Shown here piece by piece: positions 8,999-18,116 of a stretch of DNA of 64,000 nucleotides (its first letter is position 1; each line of letters starts with the position of its first letter). A program made the translations under genes and the position numbers. Under the pieces are notes generated by a model. It was not told the DNA's origin. It saw only the letters and a list, made by a program, of their open reading frames with translations, and made no database searches. This DNA comes from Sphingomonadaceae bacterium (lineage in GTDB: Bacteria > Pseudomonadota > Alphaproteobacteria > Sphingomonadales > Sphingomonadaceae): assembly GCA_027533105.1 (NCBI GenBank), contig JAPZTW010000003.1, positions 1-64,000 on the forward strand. Reading direction: 5' to 3'.

Positions 8999-9037
8999 GT
9001 GCAGCAAACGGAATTTAGCTTAAAAGGAGAAAGTGAA

Positions 9038-9613
9038 ATGATCGGGACCAAAAAGACCAAGGTGCTGGCACTGTCTGGTGCAGCACTGATGATAGCCCAG
9101 CCCGCTTACGCCCAAAGCAACGTGGACGCATCGGTTGCCGTGGTGAACCCGCTGACTGCCGGCTCAATCCTGAGCCTCTCCTTCGGCGATATCGTCCCAG
9201 GTGCAACGGCTGGCACAGTGACCGTCAACACTAACGGCGCGCGCACGGCGAGCGGCGTAGTGCTGGCGAACAACGGCACCACAGTGCGTTCGGGCGTGGT
9301 CAACCTCTCGGGCGCAGGCACGGCCATCTTTTCGGTCGCAATCAGCGGTGTGAGTGGCAACCCCGTCAAGCTGACCAAGTCAGACGATGCGACCAAGTCG
9401 ATGACAGTCGATACCTTCAAGGTCCGGGTCAGCACCGACAATACCAACACCGAGCAGACTTCGAGCATCACGGGTGCGCTGGCGAGCGGAGCCGCCGCGC
9501 TGCATATCGGAGGCCGGCTGAACGTCGGAGCTTCTGCGGATGTGCCCGCGGGCGATTATTCGACCAACCACACTGGTGGCAACCCCATACAGGTGACGGT
9601 CAGCTATAACTGA
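9038..9613 (+). CDS. DUF4402 secreted pilin-like subunit 2
   Basis: A 191-residue exported protein with a clear signal peptide (MIGTKKTKVLALSGAALM... ending PAYAQ). The DUF4402 features are LSFGDIVPGATAGTVTV near the start of the mature protein and the closing LHIGGRLNVGA ... VTVSYN. The start at ATG 9038 is supported by an AAGGAGA site 9 bases upstream. It follows subunit 1 by 39 bases and is its close paralogue. It may be the major repeating subunit, given the strongest ribosome-binding site of the four, but that is inference. Confidence 0.85.
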   Translation: MIGTKKTKVLALSGAALMIAQPAYAQSNVDASVAVVNPLTAGSILSLSFGDIVPGATAGTVTVNTNGARTASGVVLANNGTTVRSGVVNLSGAGTAIFSVAISGVSGNPVKLTKSDDATKSMTVDTFKVRVSTDNTNTEQTSSITGALASGAAALHIGGRLNVGASADVPAGDYSTNHTGGNPIQVTVSYN

Positions 9614-9617
9614 CCGC

Positions 9618-10115
9618 GTGCGGCAAGGAGTGACCTCGTCAATACACTTTCGGTTCGCCTGCCTTGCAATCCAGGCCGGGGTGATGACAATCATTCCGGC
9701 TGCCGCCCGCGGCGAACCGACCAGGGTCGATGCGACTGCCACGGTCGTGCCATCGCAGTCGATCTCTGCTGAAACCGCAACCAAGGTACTGCTCAACCAG
9801 TCGACAGGCGTGATGACCATCGCGATCCCCGGGCTCAATAATGGCAGCAGTACTGCAATGTTTTCATTCAATAACGTAAAGCCAATCAACCAAGGCTTCG
9901 AGATCGCGGCCACGGGTCATAATGCGACGGTGCTCAAACAACTTATCGGTCAGCTGGGCATCGAGGACAGTAACACTCGATTCGAGGCGGAATTAGTGCA
10001 AAGCAAGTCTGTCACGGGATCGATCGATCCGAACGGCTTCCAACTCATTGTCGTGGAGGTCGTAAGGTTAGCTGATGGCAGCGGTTACCTCAGGGCAATC
10101 GTGCCGTTCAATTAG
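9618..10115 (+). CDS. DUF4402-like secreted subunit 3 (divergent)
   Basis: A 165-residue exported protein that begins four bases after the previous stop. It has a hydrophobic N-terminal segment and an alanine-rich cleavage region ending AAARGEP. The mature part is a beta-rich sequence ending in YLRAIVPFN, matching the VTVxYN-like end of the neighbours, but the FGxxxPG motif is absent. It is probably a minor or tip subunit. The start is uncertain: GTG 9618 lies before an AAGGAG motif, and no ATG with good spacing follows. Confidence 0.6.
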   Translation: MRQGVTSSIHFRFACLAIQAGVMTIIPAAARGEPTRVDATATVVPSQSISAETATKVLLNQSTGVMTIAIPGLNNGSSTAMFSFNNVKPINQGFEIAATGHNATVLKQLIGQLGIEDSNTRFEAELVQSKSVTGSIDPNGFQLIVVEVVRLADGSGYLRAIVPFN

Positions 10116-10125
10116 GTGTCTGCTT

Positions 10126-10638
10126 ATGTTTGCGCCTCGAAGCTCTCTCCGAATACTTTCAGGGTCAGTCGTGATCATGGGGGCGATGCTCGGGCACATT
10201 GCGGCTCAGGCACAGTCGATCACGACCACGCAGAATTTGGTCTTCGGGGCCTTTATCCCAACAAGCGGAGGGACGATCGTGGTTTCTACCGCCGGAGCGC
10301 GTTCGGCCACTGGCGGCGTGGTGCTGCTCACCAACACTCAGTTCCCCGCCCCCACCGCGGCGAGGTTCTCTGTGGTCAACAATGCGCCACGGGCGAAAAC
10401 CTTCACCGTAACCCTCCCAGCAAGTGCCACCTTGGCGCGAACAGGGGGAGGCGCGACGATGACCGTGAATGCGTTCACCAGCAATCCAATCGCTGGGCAG
10501 GGCACTGGCAATAAGGGATTTGGCACGCTCACAGCTGGGGCGGCGGAGGTCCTGGTTGGCGCGACACTCAACGTCAGCAGCGCACAGGCTGTGGGCAACT
10601 ATACGGGAACCTTTGCTGTCACGGTTGCATTCCCGTGA
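10126..10638 (+). CDS. DUF4402 secreted pilin-like subunit 4
   Basis: A 170-residue exported protein with signal peptide (residues 1-35, ending IAAQAQ). It has the DUF4402 signatures LVFGAFIPTSGGTIVVS, TGGVVLL, and the closing VGATLNVSS ... FAVTVAFP. ATG 10126 is chosen because the longer frame would overlap the end of the previous gene. It lies 10 bases after subunit 3. Together the four subunits give one operon multiple structural components. Confidence 0.8.
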   Translation: MFAPRSSLRILSGSVVIMGAMLGHIAAQAQSITTTQNLVFGAFIPTSGGTIVVSTAGARSATGGVVLLTNTQFPAPTAARFSVVNNAPRAKTFTVTLPASATLARTGGGATMTVNAFTSNPIAGQGTGNKGFGTLTAGAAEVLVGATLNVSSAQAVGNYTGTFAVTVAFP

Positions 10639-10674
10639 GCATTCGGTTTTGAAGGGTTTGACAGAGAGGCATGC

Positions 10675-11544
10675 ATGATCAACGACGTTTTCTTCCGCGC
10701 CATGGTGCACCCGGCGCTGCGAACAATGCTTCTCATCTTGCCAACTGTAGCTTGGACCGCGCCGGCGCAGGCTGAACTGATGATCTTCCCGACGCGTGTC
10801 GTGCTGGACACTGCAGACCGCAGTGCGCAGGTTGAATTGGTCAATCGCGACACCAAGACGGCGTCATACCGCATAAATATCATTTATCGCCGGATGACCG
10901 AAACGGGCGAACTGGTTGAAGCCGCCCAGCCGCCAGCCGGCGAACAGGCAGCCGACGGGATGCTTTACTTCACTCCCCGGTTGGTCACCCTGAAGCCGGG
11001 TGAAAGCCAGATCGTGCGGGTCATGGTGCGTCGTCCGGCGAACTTGGCGCCTGGCGAGTACCGTTCGCATCTCCAGTTCGATCGGCTGCCCGACATAGAA
11101 GAGACCTCCAACATCGAGGTGGCGGCGACTGCCAAAGAAAACTCTAGCGCCTCGATCCGGCTGACAGCCCTCGTCGGTGCCTCCATCCCAGTGATCATCC
11201 GCCACGGCCAGACCGAAGCCAAGGTCACTCTCGACAACCTGACGTTTGTGCCTGCTGGCTTCGAGGCAGGCCCGTCTTTGACCTTTGAGATGACCCGCCA
11301 GGGTAACCGATCGGTCTATGGCGATGTCTCTGCGACCTATGAAACGCCGACCGGGAAAGCGGTTGAGCTGGGCAATGTCAGCGGCGTGGCGGTCTATGTT
11401 CCCAACCCGGTCCGGCGGGCGCGACTGCCACTTACCCTGCCGTCAGGCGTGGTATTGAAGGGAGGAACGATAGTCCTGCGCTACAGTCTTGGCGTCTCCG
11501 AAGGGGGCACGGTGATGGCAGAAGGCCGCGTGGCAGTTCCCTGA
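10675..11544 (+). CDS. PapD/FimC-like periplasmic pilus chaperone
   Basis: A 289-residue protein with a signal peptide ending PAQAE. The mature N-terminus LMIFPTRVVLDTADRSAQVELVNRD is the typical first strand region of the PapD-like immunoglobulin domain, and YFTPRLVTLKPGESQIVRV matches the chaperone G1 strand/loop pattern. Such chaperones donate a strand to unfolded subunits in the periplasm and deliver them to the usher. It follows the subunit genes by 36 bases and precedes the usher. The family is clear; subunit specificity is not. Confidence 0.85.
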   Translation: MINDVFFRAMVHPALRTMLLILPTVAWTAPAQAELMIFPTRVVLDTADRSAQVELVNRDTKTASYRINIIYRRMTETGELVEAAQPPAGEQAADGMLYFTPRLVTLKPGESQIVRVMVRRPANLAPGEYRSHLQFDRLPDIEETSNIEVAATAKENSSASIRLTALVGASIPVIIRHGQTEAKVTLDNLTFVPAGFEAGPSLTFEMTRQGNRSVYGDVSATYETPTGKAVELGNVSGVAVYVPNPVRRARLPLTLPSGVVLKGGTIVLRYSLGVSEGGTVMAEGRVAVP

Positions 11545-11623
11545 TTGCGGCCAGCGCGCAGACTAATTGGTGCAGGTCGATCCCTGGCGGTCCAGTTCAC
11601 TTGCCACACCTTGCGGACATGCC

Positions 11624-14275
11624 ATGAACCCGCGCCGATTCGTCAAACGGCTGACAATTGCGCTGCTTGTGGCTGCCGCTGCGACAATCCCGGTGCCGCA
11701 CAGCGCCGGATCGACCGCGCGGGCTGCGACCACCAGTAGCGGGCCGGAAGCCAACCTGCTGCTGGTCGAACTGATGCTCGAGAAGCAGCAGCTTTCCGAC
11801 GTCATCAACGTTTATGAAGTGCGCAACGATTTCCTGCTGCCGATCGACGAGCTGGCCCGCCTGCTCACAATCGGCGTCACGGTGGATCCCGAGACCCGGA
11901 TTGCGGCGGGCTTCGTCGCGACCGAGAGCCAGCCATTCCGGCTTGATCCAGGGACCCGGACCATCAACCTGCGCGGACGAACCGTAAAGTTCGAGGATTG
12001 GCAGGCGCAATGGATCGATGGTGATCTCTACGTTGCCAGAAGCGTGCTGCAGGCCGTCTGGCCGGTCGATTTCGCAATAGACTTGTCCAGCCTCCGCCTC
12101 ACCGCCACGCCGCGGGAAAAGCTGCCGGTCCAATCGAAGATGGAGCGTGAGCGCAAGGGAGGCAAGCTGCTCCGGAGCGAAGTCAACCAGCGTGGACCCG
12201 ACCTGCCATACCTGCCGCCCGACTACGATATCATTAGCCTGCCGTTCATCGATAACACCGTGGCGACGGAACTGCGCAAGTTGGGGGACAACTTGGCTTT
12301 CAACGCCACCTATTCCGGTTATCTGACCGGCGACCTGATCGGTATGGAAGCGTCCGGATTTTTCTCGATCAGCAAGGCCGATGGCAATCCGCAGGGCCGC
12401 ATCACTCTGGCGCGTCACGATCCCGATGGCGGCCTGCTTGGCCCGCTTGGTGCACGCAGCGTCGAATTCGGTGACGTTTCACTACCCGCGGTCAGCCGCG
12501 TTCTTGGCGGTGGAGGTGGGGGCAATGGCTATCTGATCAGCAACCGGCCGTTCGACCTCGGCAGCAGCTACGGGGTGCAAACGCTGCGTGGCAGTCTGCC
12601 CCCGGGGTGGGACGTGAGCCTTTATGTCAACGACGCGCTGGTTGCATTCCAGACCTCGCGGCCCGATGGTCAGTATGAGTTCAAGGACCTTGACCTTTAT
12701 TTCGGGCGAACCGAATTTCGACTGGTCTTCAACGGCCCCCTGGGTCAGAGCCGCGTGGAACGACGGTCGTTTTTGCTCGACCAGTCGCTCGTTACACCAG
12801 GGCAGCTGTTTTATACCATCGCGGGCAAGCGCGAAAGCGACGGAACCCTGCGCCAGGTGGGTCAGATCGATCTTGGCGTGATGCGCAATGTGGCTGCCAC
12901 CGGCAGCTTTGTCTTGCTCGACCCGACCGATGGCTCTGCGGCTCGCAAGTACCTGACCGGCGGCCTGCGCGTTTCGTCCGGTGGGGCGCTGTTCAACGCG
13001 GATTACACTCGCGACCTCAATGGCGGGGACATCATAGAACTGGGCGTGCGGACCTATCTACTCGGCATGTCGCTTGTAGCGTCGCGTGTGTGGATCAACG
13101 ATTTCAGTTCCGAGTTGGTGGCTATCGGGTCAGACGGGATCAAGGCACAGGACACGTTTGGCCTCAATGGGAGCATCACCCTGGGCGACACCCTGGTGCT
13201 GCCGTTCGATCTGGCGGTGAGGCGCGATGTGCGCAGATCCGGGGTCGAGACATACAATGTCCAGCAACGGCTTTCAGCCAACGTCTGGCAGACCAATCTA
13301 ACCAATACGGTCAACTGGTTTCGCCAGGGCTCGGTCGATACGGTCGACGGGGTGCTGCAGGCCAGCCGCCGCGTCGCGGGGATAGGGCTGGGCGGACAGC
13401 TAGCATATCGGCTGGTCCCAAGCGCGCGATTGACGAACATGGCGGTCAACTTGGACAAGACACTTGGCAACACAAACCGGCTGAACCTGGGCCTGATCCA
13501 TGATTTCGCCTCGACTAGTACGACAATTGTCGGCGGGATCAGCCACCGGTTCGGGAACTTCGCACTGGGGTTTAGTGCCATGTACGCAAACCGGCGAACC
13601 TTTGGCGTGGGCCTGACCTTGTTCACCGCCTTCGGGCGCGACCCCACCAGCGGGCGCATCCTACGCGACTGGCAGCCCATGGCTGGAAGCGGGCTGGTTT
13701 CGGCCAATGTCTTCATCGATGAAAACGGCAACAGCCGGCGCGATCCGGGCGAGGCACCGGTGCCGGGGGCAAGCCTGCTGGTCAACGGCAACAGTCGCTC
13801 CGACGTTGTTACCGACGCTGCGGGCGTGGCCCTGTTGAAGCGGTTTGGCGCCCGTGCCTATGCCAATGTCGGCATCAATCCGGCCTCGCTTGAGGATGTG
13901 CAATGGCAGCCGGCGCTCGAAGGCTATCGCATCCTGCCGCACCCGGGCAAGCCGGTGCGGCTTGATCTTCCGGTGATCCTCACCTCGGAAATCGACGGCA
14001 CCGTGCGACTGGAGGAGCGGGGGCTTCAGCGCGGGATCGGCAATGCCCAGGTCGAACTGATCGACGATACCGGGGTCACTATTGCCACCACCAGGACGGC
14101 CAGCGATGGCTTCTACACCATGTCTGGCATCCGTCCGGGCCGCTATATCCTGCGCATTGCGCCCGATCAGTTGACCCGGCTCGGCCTCAGCGTTGACCGG
14201 GATGCCAGCATTGCGGCCAAGCCCGATGGCGGCTTCATCAATGGCATCGATTTCGTGGTCCGCAGGATCAACTGA
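11624..14275 (+). CDS. Outer-membrane usher with C-terminal carboxypeptidase-regulatory-like domain
   Basis: An 883-residue exported protein. After the signal region (to about residue 35) comes an N-terminal substrate-binding domain, then a long beta-barrel section with the plug-like RPFDLGSSYGVQTLRG and GLRVSSGGALFNADY segments typical of pilus ushers. The last 200 residues hold an FIDENGNSRRDPGE calcium-like loop and a TASDGFYTMSGIRPGRY repeat typical of carboxypeptidase-regulatory-like (Cna-B-like) domains. ATG 11624 is chosen over a TTG 57 bases upstream. It is the last gene of the operon and should secrete the DUF4402 subunits. Confidence 0.82.
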   Translation: MNPRRFVKRLTIALLVAAAATIPVPHSAGSTARAATTSSGPEANLLLVELMLEKQQLSDVINVYEVRNDFLLPIDELARLLTIGVTVDPETRIAAGFVATESQPFRLDPGTRTINLRGRTVKFEDWQAQWIDGDLYVARSVLQAVWPVDFAIDLSSLRLTATPREKLPVQSKMERERKGGKLLRSEVNQRGPDLPYLPPDYDIISLPFIDNTVATELRKLGDNLAFNATYSGYLTGDLIGMEASGFFSISKADGNPQGRITLARHDPDGGLLGPLGARSVEFGDVSLPAVSRVLGGGGGGNGYLISNRPFDLGSSYGVQTLRGSLPPGWDVSLYVNDALVAFQTSRPDGQYEFKDLDLYFGRTEFRLVFNGPLGQSRVERRSFLLDQSLVTPGQLFYTIAGKRESDGTLRQVGQIDLGVMRNVAATGSFVLLDPTDGSAARKYLTGGLRVSSGGALFNADYTRDLNGGDIIELGVRTYLLGMSLVASRVWINDFSSELVAIGSDGIKAQDTFGLNGSITLGDTLVLPFDLAVRRDVRRSGVETYNVQQRLSANVWQTNLTNTVNWFRQGSVDTVDGVLQASRRVAGIGLGGQLAYRLVPSARLTNMAVNLDKTLGNTNRLNLGLIHDFASTSTTIVGGISHRFGNFALGFSAMYANRRTFGVGLTLFTAFGRDPTSGRILRDWQPMAGSGLVSANVFIDENGNSRRDPGEAPVPGASLLVNGNSRSDVVTDAAGVALLKRFGARAYANVGINPASLEDVQWQPALEGYRILPHPGKPVRLDLPVILTSEIDGTVRLEERGLQRGIGNAQVELIDDTGVTIATTRTASDGFYTMSGIRPGRYILRIAPDQLTRLGLSVDRDASIAAKPDGGFINGIDFVVRRIN

Positions 14276-14328
14276 ATACCCTTCACTCGCCAGCTTGTTT
14301 CCCCGCGGCGACTTACGGCGGGTCGCGG

Positions 14329-15693
14329 TCAGGGCGCTAACGGGATCAAGGTCAGCTTGGTCTGCCGTCCATCGATGTAGCGCACACGGGTGCCATCGAA
14401 GTATGCGTTTTCCTCGGTCCGGAAATCAACCCGCTGGCCGCCCCATTCAGGGACCGCCGCATAGGTGGTCAGTTCGATCGACCAGGCGGTGTTGGCATTG
14501 ATCGCCCCGGCCCCGCGCGGATCGGCGTTCTGGTTGTCCCAGAAGCCGATCGCCGGTCCCGCACCGTGGCCATGCAGGCCGATCGGGTGCGAATAGATCG
14601 ATGGATCGAGCCCGGCGGCAATGGCCTCGGCCCGCGCCAGGGCCAGCACCGCGTTGCCGCTGCGGCCTGCCGCGAATTGGCGGGTGAGGATATCCTGCAC
14701 CCGGTTGCTGTTCGCCAGCCCCTGCCGGAGGCCTTCCGGCGCGTCGGTCTCACCCGGTTTCAGGACATAGGCGAGGTGCTGCGTATCGGTGCTCAGCCGC
14801 AGGTAAGTGATCCCGAAATCGGTCCAGAGCAGATCGCCGGGCCGGATCACCTCGGCCCCCTCGAGCATGCCCTTCGCGCCCTGACGCTGGATCGCTACCG
14901 AAGGGTGGAACCACGGAGCGAGGCCAAGCTGCAGCAGCCGGTCGCGGTACCACCACTGCACCTGTTCGGCCGTGGTGACACCGGGGGTGATCACCCGGCG
15001 CGAGAATGCCTCGGCGATGATCGCGTGAGCCGTGCGCACGACCGTGGGGTAAAGTTCCATCTCGGCGGCGGTGCGCGTCTCCAGCCAACGGATCGCCAGG
15101 CCCTCCCCGCTGACCAGCCGCGCGCGCAGCTCTGGCGGCAGGGCCGCGGTGAACTTGTCGTACTGGCTGACGGTCATGCCATCGGCGAACTGATAGAGAT
15201 CGGAGGTATTGATCGCGATCCGGGCGGGGTTGCGCGCGGCGATAAGCTGGCCGACCGCCCGCCACTGGTCGGGCTCCTTCGCGGGATCCCAGGCGGGATC
15301 GAACAGGCCGCCAAGGCCATAGCGGCTAACCGTCAGCCGCTCGACCGGCTTGCCCGCGCCCGGGTCATGAAAGATCAGGATCGTGCGGCGGCGCGCATGG
15401 AAGTTCTCGGCATCGAGCATCGAGGCGACCACCGGTTCCTCGAAATATTCGCGTGCCACCAGCAGCCACAGGTCGATGCCCTGTTCGCGCATGATCGCGG
15501 GGATCAGCGTATCGAGCCGTCCCGCCAAGATGCGGTTCTCGATCGCCGCCCGGTCGCGCGTGGGCAGAACGGCCGGCAGCGCCGGGGCTGCCGCCTCGGT
15601 CTCGCTCATGGCCACGAGGGCGGGCGCGCCGGTGGCTGGCACCGCGATCCATGCCGCCAGCAGTGCCGCCGTGGATACCAGTTTCCTTGCCAT
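14329..15693 (-). CDS. Secreted M24-family metallopeptidase (Xaa-Pro aminopeptidase-like)
   Basis: A 454-residue exported enzyme with a signal peptide (MARKLVSTAALLAAWIAVPATGA). The pita-bread fold metal ligands are visible: LLWTDFGITYL with the first Asp, DTQH with the second, the His in SHPIGLHGHG, the Glu in WSIELTT and the Glu in FRTEENAY. Proteins of this kind cleave N-terminal Xaa-Pro or are creatinase-like. The longer N-terminal domain (to about residue 190) is typical. It faces the usher operon and diverges from the epoxide hydrolase gene. The substrate is unknown. Confidence 0.85.
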   Translation of the reverse strand: MARKLVSTAALLAAWIAVPATGAPALVAMSETEAAAPALPAVLPTRDRAAIENRILAGRLDTLIPAIMREQGIDLWLLVAREYFEEPVVASMLDAENFHARRRTILIFHDPGAGKPVERLTVSRYGLGGLFDPAWDPAKEPDQWRAVGQLIAARNPARIAINTSDLYQFADGMTVSQYDKFTAALPPELRARLVSGEGLAIRWLETRTAAEMELYPTVVRTAHAIIAEAFSRRVITPGVTTAEQVQWWYRDRLLQLGLAPWFHPSVAIQRQGAKGMLEGAEVIRPGDLLWTDFGITYLRLSTDTQHLAYVLKPGETDAPEGLRQGLANSNRVQDILTRQFAAGRSGNAVLALARAEAIAAGLDPSIYSHPIGLHGHGAGPAIGFWDNQNADPRGAGAINANTAWSIELTTYAAVPEWGGQRVDFRTEENAYFDGTRVRYIDGRQTKLTLIPLAP

Positions 15694-15838
15694 TCCGCTT
15701 ATCCCCTAATGCCTTGCGGCGACACTGGCGGTTCACCACGCCGGGATCAAGCCGCAGCGAGGATCGGGCCTGAAACTGCGGAGCATGGGCCACAACCATG
15801 CGGGTCCGCCGGGCCAATCCGTTTGACGCGAGATAAAT

Positions 15839-15855
15839 TGACACTTATAATGCCA
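15839..15855. promoter_or_regulatory. Operator TGRCA-N7-TGCCA, copy 1
   Basis: TGACA-CTTATAA-TGCCA. The TTGACA at 15838-15843 also matches a -35 box. It lies 65 bases before the epoxide-hydrolase-like gene and is nearly identical to the copy at 17992. Confidence 0.55.
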
Positions 15856-15919
15856 ATAGTATTCCGTGATCCCGTTTCAGATCGGCTGAACTGGCCGACA
15901 CGACATGATCGAAGGGTGC

Positions 15920-16783
15920 ATGATGACCAACCTGCAAACCCACCGCGTGCGGTCCGGCGAAGTCGAACTTGCCGTCCATGTGGCGGGAGATGGCCCACCC
16001 GTGCTGCTATTGCATGGCTTCCCTGACGATCATTCGGTCTGGTCGAAGCAGATCCCGGCGCTGGTAGCGGCCGGCTATCGGGTGATTGCGCCCGATACGC
16101 GGGGCTGCGGTCAGTCCGCCATTCCGCCAGCCGTTGCCAACTATCGCATCGAACTGCTGGTTGCCGACATGATCGCCGTGCTCGATCATTTTGCGGTCGA
16201 GCGGGTTACGCTGGTCGCGCATGATTGGGGCGCGCTGATCGGCTGGCGACTGGCGCTGGCCCATCCGGAGCGGATCGCCCGCTATGCCGCGCTTTCGGTT
16301 GGCCATCCGGCAGCGCTGGGAACCGGCGGGCTGCGGCAGATGCTGAAGAGCTATTACATCTTCCTCTTCCAGATCCGGGGACTGGGCGAATGGCTGCTGC
16401 GCGGGCGCGACTGGCGGATGGTCCGGGCCATGGCGGCATCGGCCGAAGAGGCGCAGCAGGCGGTCGCGCGGCTGTCACGTCCCGGCCGCCTCACCGCCGG
16501 GATCAACTACTACCGCGCCAACCGGCGGATGTTTCGCGAGCGCAACGTGCCGAACTGCCAGGGCATGCCGGTCATGGGCATCGCATCGGACAACGATCCC
16601 TATATCACCGCCCAGCCGATGCGCGAGACCGGCCGTTTCGTGGACGGACCGTTCCGCTTCGAACTGATCCCCGGCGCAGGGCACTGGCTGCAACGCGACG
16701 CGCCCGAGGCGGTGAACGCGCTGTTGCTGGACTTCATGACGGAAGACGGCGCTGGCTGCGCGGCCGGGGCACCAGCGACCTAG
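15920..16783 (+). CDS. Alpha/beta hydrolase, epoxide hydrolase-like
   Basis: A 287-residue cytoplasmic alpha/beta-fold hydrolase. HGFPDD at residues 32-37 is the oxyanion-hole region, the nucleophile is D102 in VAHDWGALIG, and the catalytic His is in GAGHWLQRD near the C-terminus. An Asp nucleophile followed by Trp is typical of epoxide hydrolases and haloalkane dehalogenases rather than esterases, so it is not a good candidate for a meta-cleavage hydrolase, which would have Ser. The ATG-ATG at 15920-15925 follows a GAAGGG site; an earlier ATG at 15905 has none. Confidence 0.8.
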   Translation: MMTNLQTHRVRSGEVELAVHVAGDGPPVLLLHGFPDDHSVWSKQIPALVAAGYRVIAPDTRGCGQSAIPPAVANYRIELLVADMIAVLDHFAVERVTLVAHDWGALIGWRLALAHPERIARYAALSVGHPAALGTGGLRQMLKSYYIFLFQIRGLGEWLLRGRDWRMVRAMAASAEEAQQAVARLSRPGRLTAGINYYRANRRMFRERNVPNCQGMPVMGIASDNDPYITAQPMRETGRFVDGPFRFELIPGAGHWLQRDAPEAVNALLLDFMTEDGAGCAAGAPAT

Positions 16784-16796
16784 CCGGGCTTGCCGC

Positions 16797-17960
16797 TCAA
16801 GCCGCAGAGGACGCCATGCCCCACACTTCGCGGTTGTCGAGACGCTCCAGCCGACGGCTACAGCGCAGCTCGAACAGTCTGCCAAGGCCGGTTTCCGCGA
16901 ATAGTGCCGACACAGCCGCCCGGTCGGTCGCCTCAAGCGCGTCAAAGGCATCTTGCAACCGCTGCAGCAGATAGAACCGATAGGGCAGCACCACCGTGGC
17001 GATCTGCGCGCCATGCCAGGAGAACGGTGCCAGCCCGAGATTCTTCGCCTGAGCCTTGTCCGCGTAAGCCGCGTCCAGTTCGGCCGCCGGCTGGGCGGCG
17101 ATCCAGGCATTCGCGTGCCCGACATGCGCCGTGATCTCGGGCAGGTAATCCGCCGCGATGAAGCGCATCAGCGCCAGCAGGCTGGCGGGAAGCGCGTCCG
17201 GACTGAAGAGCTGTTCATCCGCCTTGGCATAGCTCTCGTCCACGAAGGTTTCGGGCATGGTCATCCGCTCGACCCAGCGAAAGACATTGGGCGCCGTGGT
17301 CTGCATCAGGTGCAGCGGAGCGGGATCGCGGCCCAGATGCGCGTGCATCGCCCCGATCATGCCATAGTCGGCAATCGTCGGATGACCGCCAAGGATGAAC
17401 GGAAAGGCCCGCAGGTGCTCTTCGAACAGCTCCAGGAAGGCCTTGTACTGCGCTTCGACCAGAGCGAAGGTATCGGGGTTCACCCCAAAGGCGACCCCTG
17501 CCTGGCGCATGCGCCCGCTGGCCTGTTCGAACACCATGTCCTCGGCCTCGCGCGGCAGCCCGGAAGGCATGACGTCGCGAAAGGCATTGCGCAGGAACGG
17601 CAGGTTAACGGCGTCGAAGTTCCAGCGATAATGCATCGCCGGCCGCAGCAAGCCATGCGAGCCAAACAGCTCGAACAGGTGGGCGATGACCCGCAGCGCC
17701 GGAGCCTGCCGATCGATCGGCCATTTGCTGTATCCTTCAGCTTCGAGGTGATCGATGATGTCGGCCCCATCCTGGATGATTTTGCCGGATGGGGTCTGAA
17801 CAACAGGAATGATCCACCGCCCGAGCTGCGGCACCATTCGCTGAACAAATTCCTCGCTGCCGGCTTTCAGTTCGACGAAGGGTACGCCGTTGGTGCGCAT
17901 GTAGGAGCGCACCCGAGCGGTGTAGAGCGAGCCGGCCATGCCATAAAGGGAGTAGGTCAC
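16797..17960 (-). CDS. Glutathione S-transferase-like protein
   Basis: A 387-residue protein whose N-terminus TYSLYGMAGSLYTARVRSYMR is a thioredoxin-fold GST N-domain, with the VVQTPSGKIIQDGADIIDHLE stretch giving the cis-Pro and Ser/Asp glutathione-binding motif. The C-terminal part is helical and longer than standard GSTs, with FILGGHPTIADYGMIG typical of the C-domain. GTG 17960 is chosen: GGAG lies 8 bases upstream and the match to the GST start begins there. It converges on the epoxide hydrolase gene. It may detoxify an electrophile or act in catabolism. Confidence 0.8.
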   Translation of the reverse strand: MTYSLYGMAGSLYTARVRSYMRTNGVPFVELKAGSEEFVQRMVPQLGRWIIPVVQTPSGKIIQDGADIIDHLEAEGYSKWPIDRQAPALRVIAHLFELFGSHGLLRPAMHYRWNFDAVNLPFLRNAFRDVMPSGLPREAEDMVFEQASGRMRQAGVAFGVNPDTFALVEAQYKAFLELFEEHLRAFPFILGGHPTIADYGMIGAMHAHLGRDPAPLHLMQTTAPNVFRWVERMTMPETFVDESYAKADEQLFSPDALPASLLALMRFIAADYLPEITAHVGHANAWIAAQPAAELDAAYADKAQAKNLGLAPFSWHGAQIATVVLPYRFYLLQRLQDAFDALEATDRAAVSALFAETGLGRLFELRCSRRLERLDNREVWGMASSAA

Positions 17961-17991
17961 GCGATAGACTCCATCGAAACTGGTAACATTA

Positions 17992-18008
17992 TGACACTTA
18001 TGATGCCA
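17992..18008. promoter_or_regulatory. Operator TGRCA-N7-TGCCA, copy 2
   Basis: TGACA-CTTATGA-TGCCA, 31 bases upstream of the GST-like gene in the divergent region with the sulfatase. Same half-sites and same 7-base spacing as copies 1 and 3. Confidence 0.55.
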
Positions 18009-18043
18009 TAAGATCGCTCGCGCAACTCCATTGACAATTAATA

Positions 18044-18060
18044 TGGCACTATATATGCCA
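18044..18060. promoter_or_regulatory. Operator TGGCA-N7-TGCCA, copy 3, with sulfatase promoter
   Basis: Perfect inverted repeat TGGCA-CTATATA-TGCCA. A -35-like TTGACA lies at 18031-18036 and a -10-like TATATG at 18052-18057, so binding here would cover the -10 region. It is 56 bases before the sulfatase start. Confidence 0.6.
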
Positions 18061-18116
18061 ATATACCGTCGCTGACGGCTTCCCGCCGTGCAGTACTGGA
18101 GCGGAAAGGGTTGGCG

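Noticed and set aside
14566..16026. A 486-codon plus-strand frame opposite the M24 peptidase
   Set aside because: It overlaps the peptidase antisense and the epoxide hydrolase start, and its sequence is low-complexity without any family pattern.
15920..16783. The alpha/beta hydrolase as the missing meta-cleavage hydrolase (HsaD)
   Set aside because: Its nucleophile is Asp in a HDWGA motif rather than Ser, so it belongs with epoxide hydrolases and dehalogenases; it also has a different operator.
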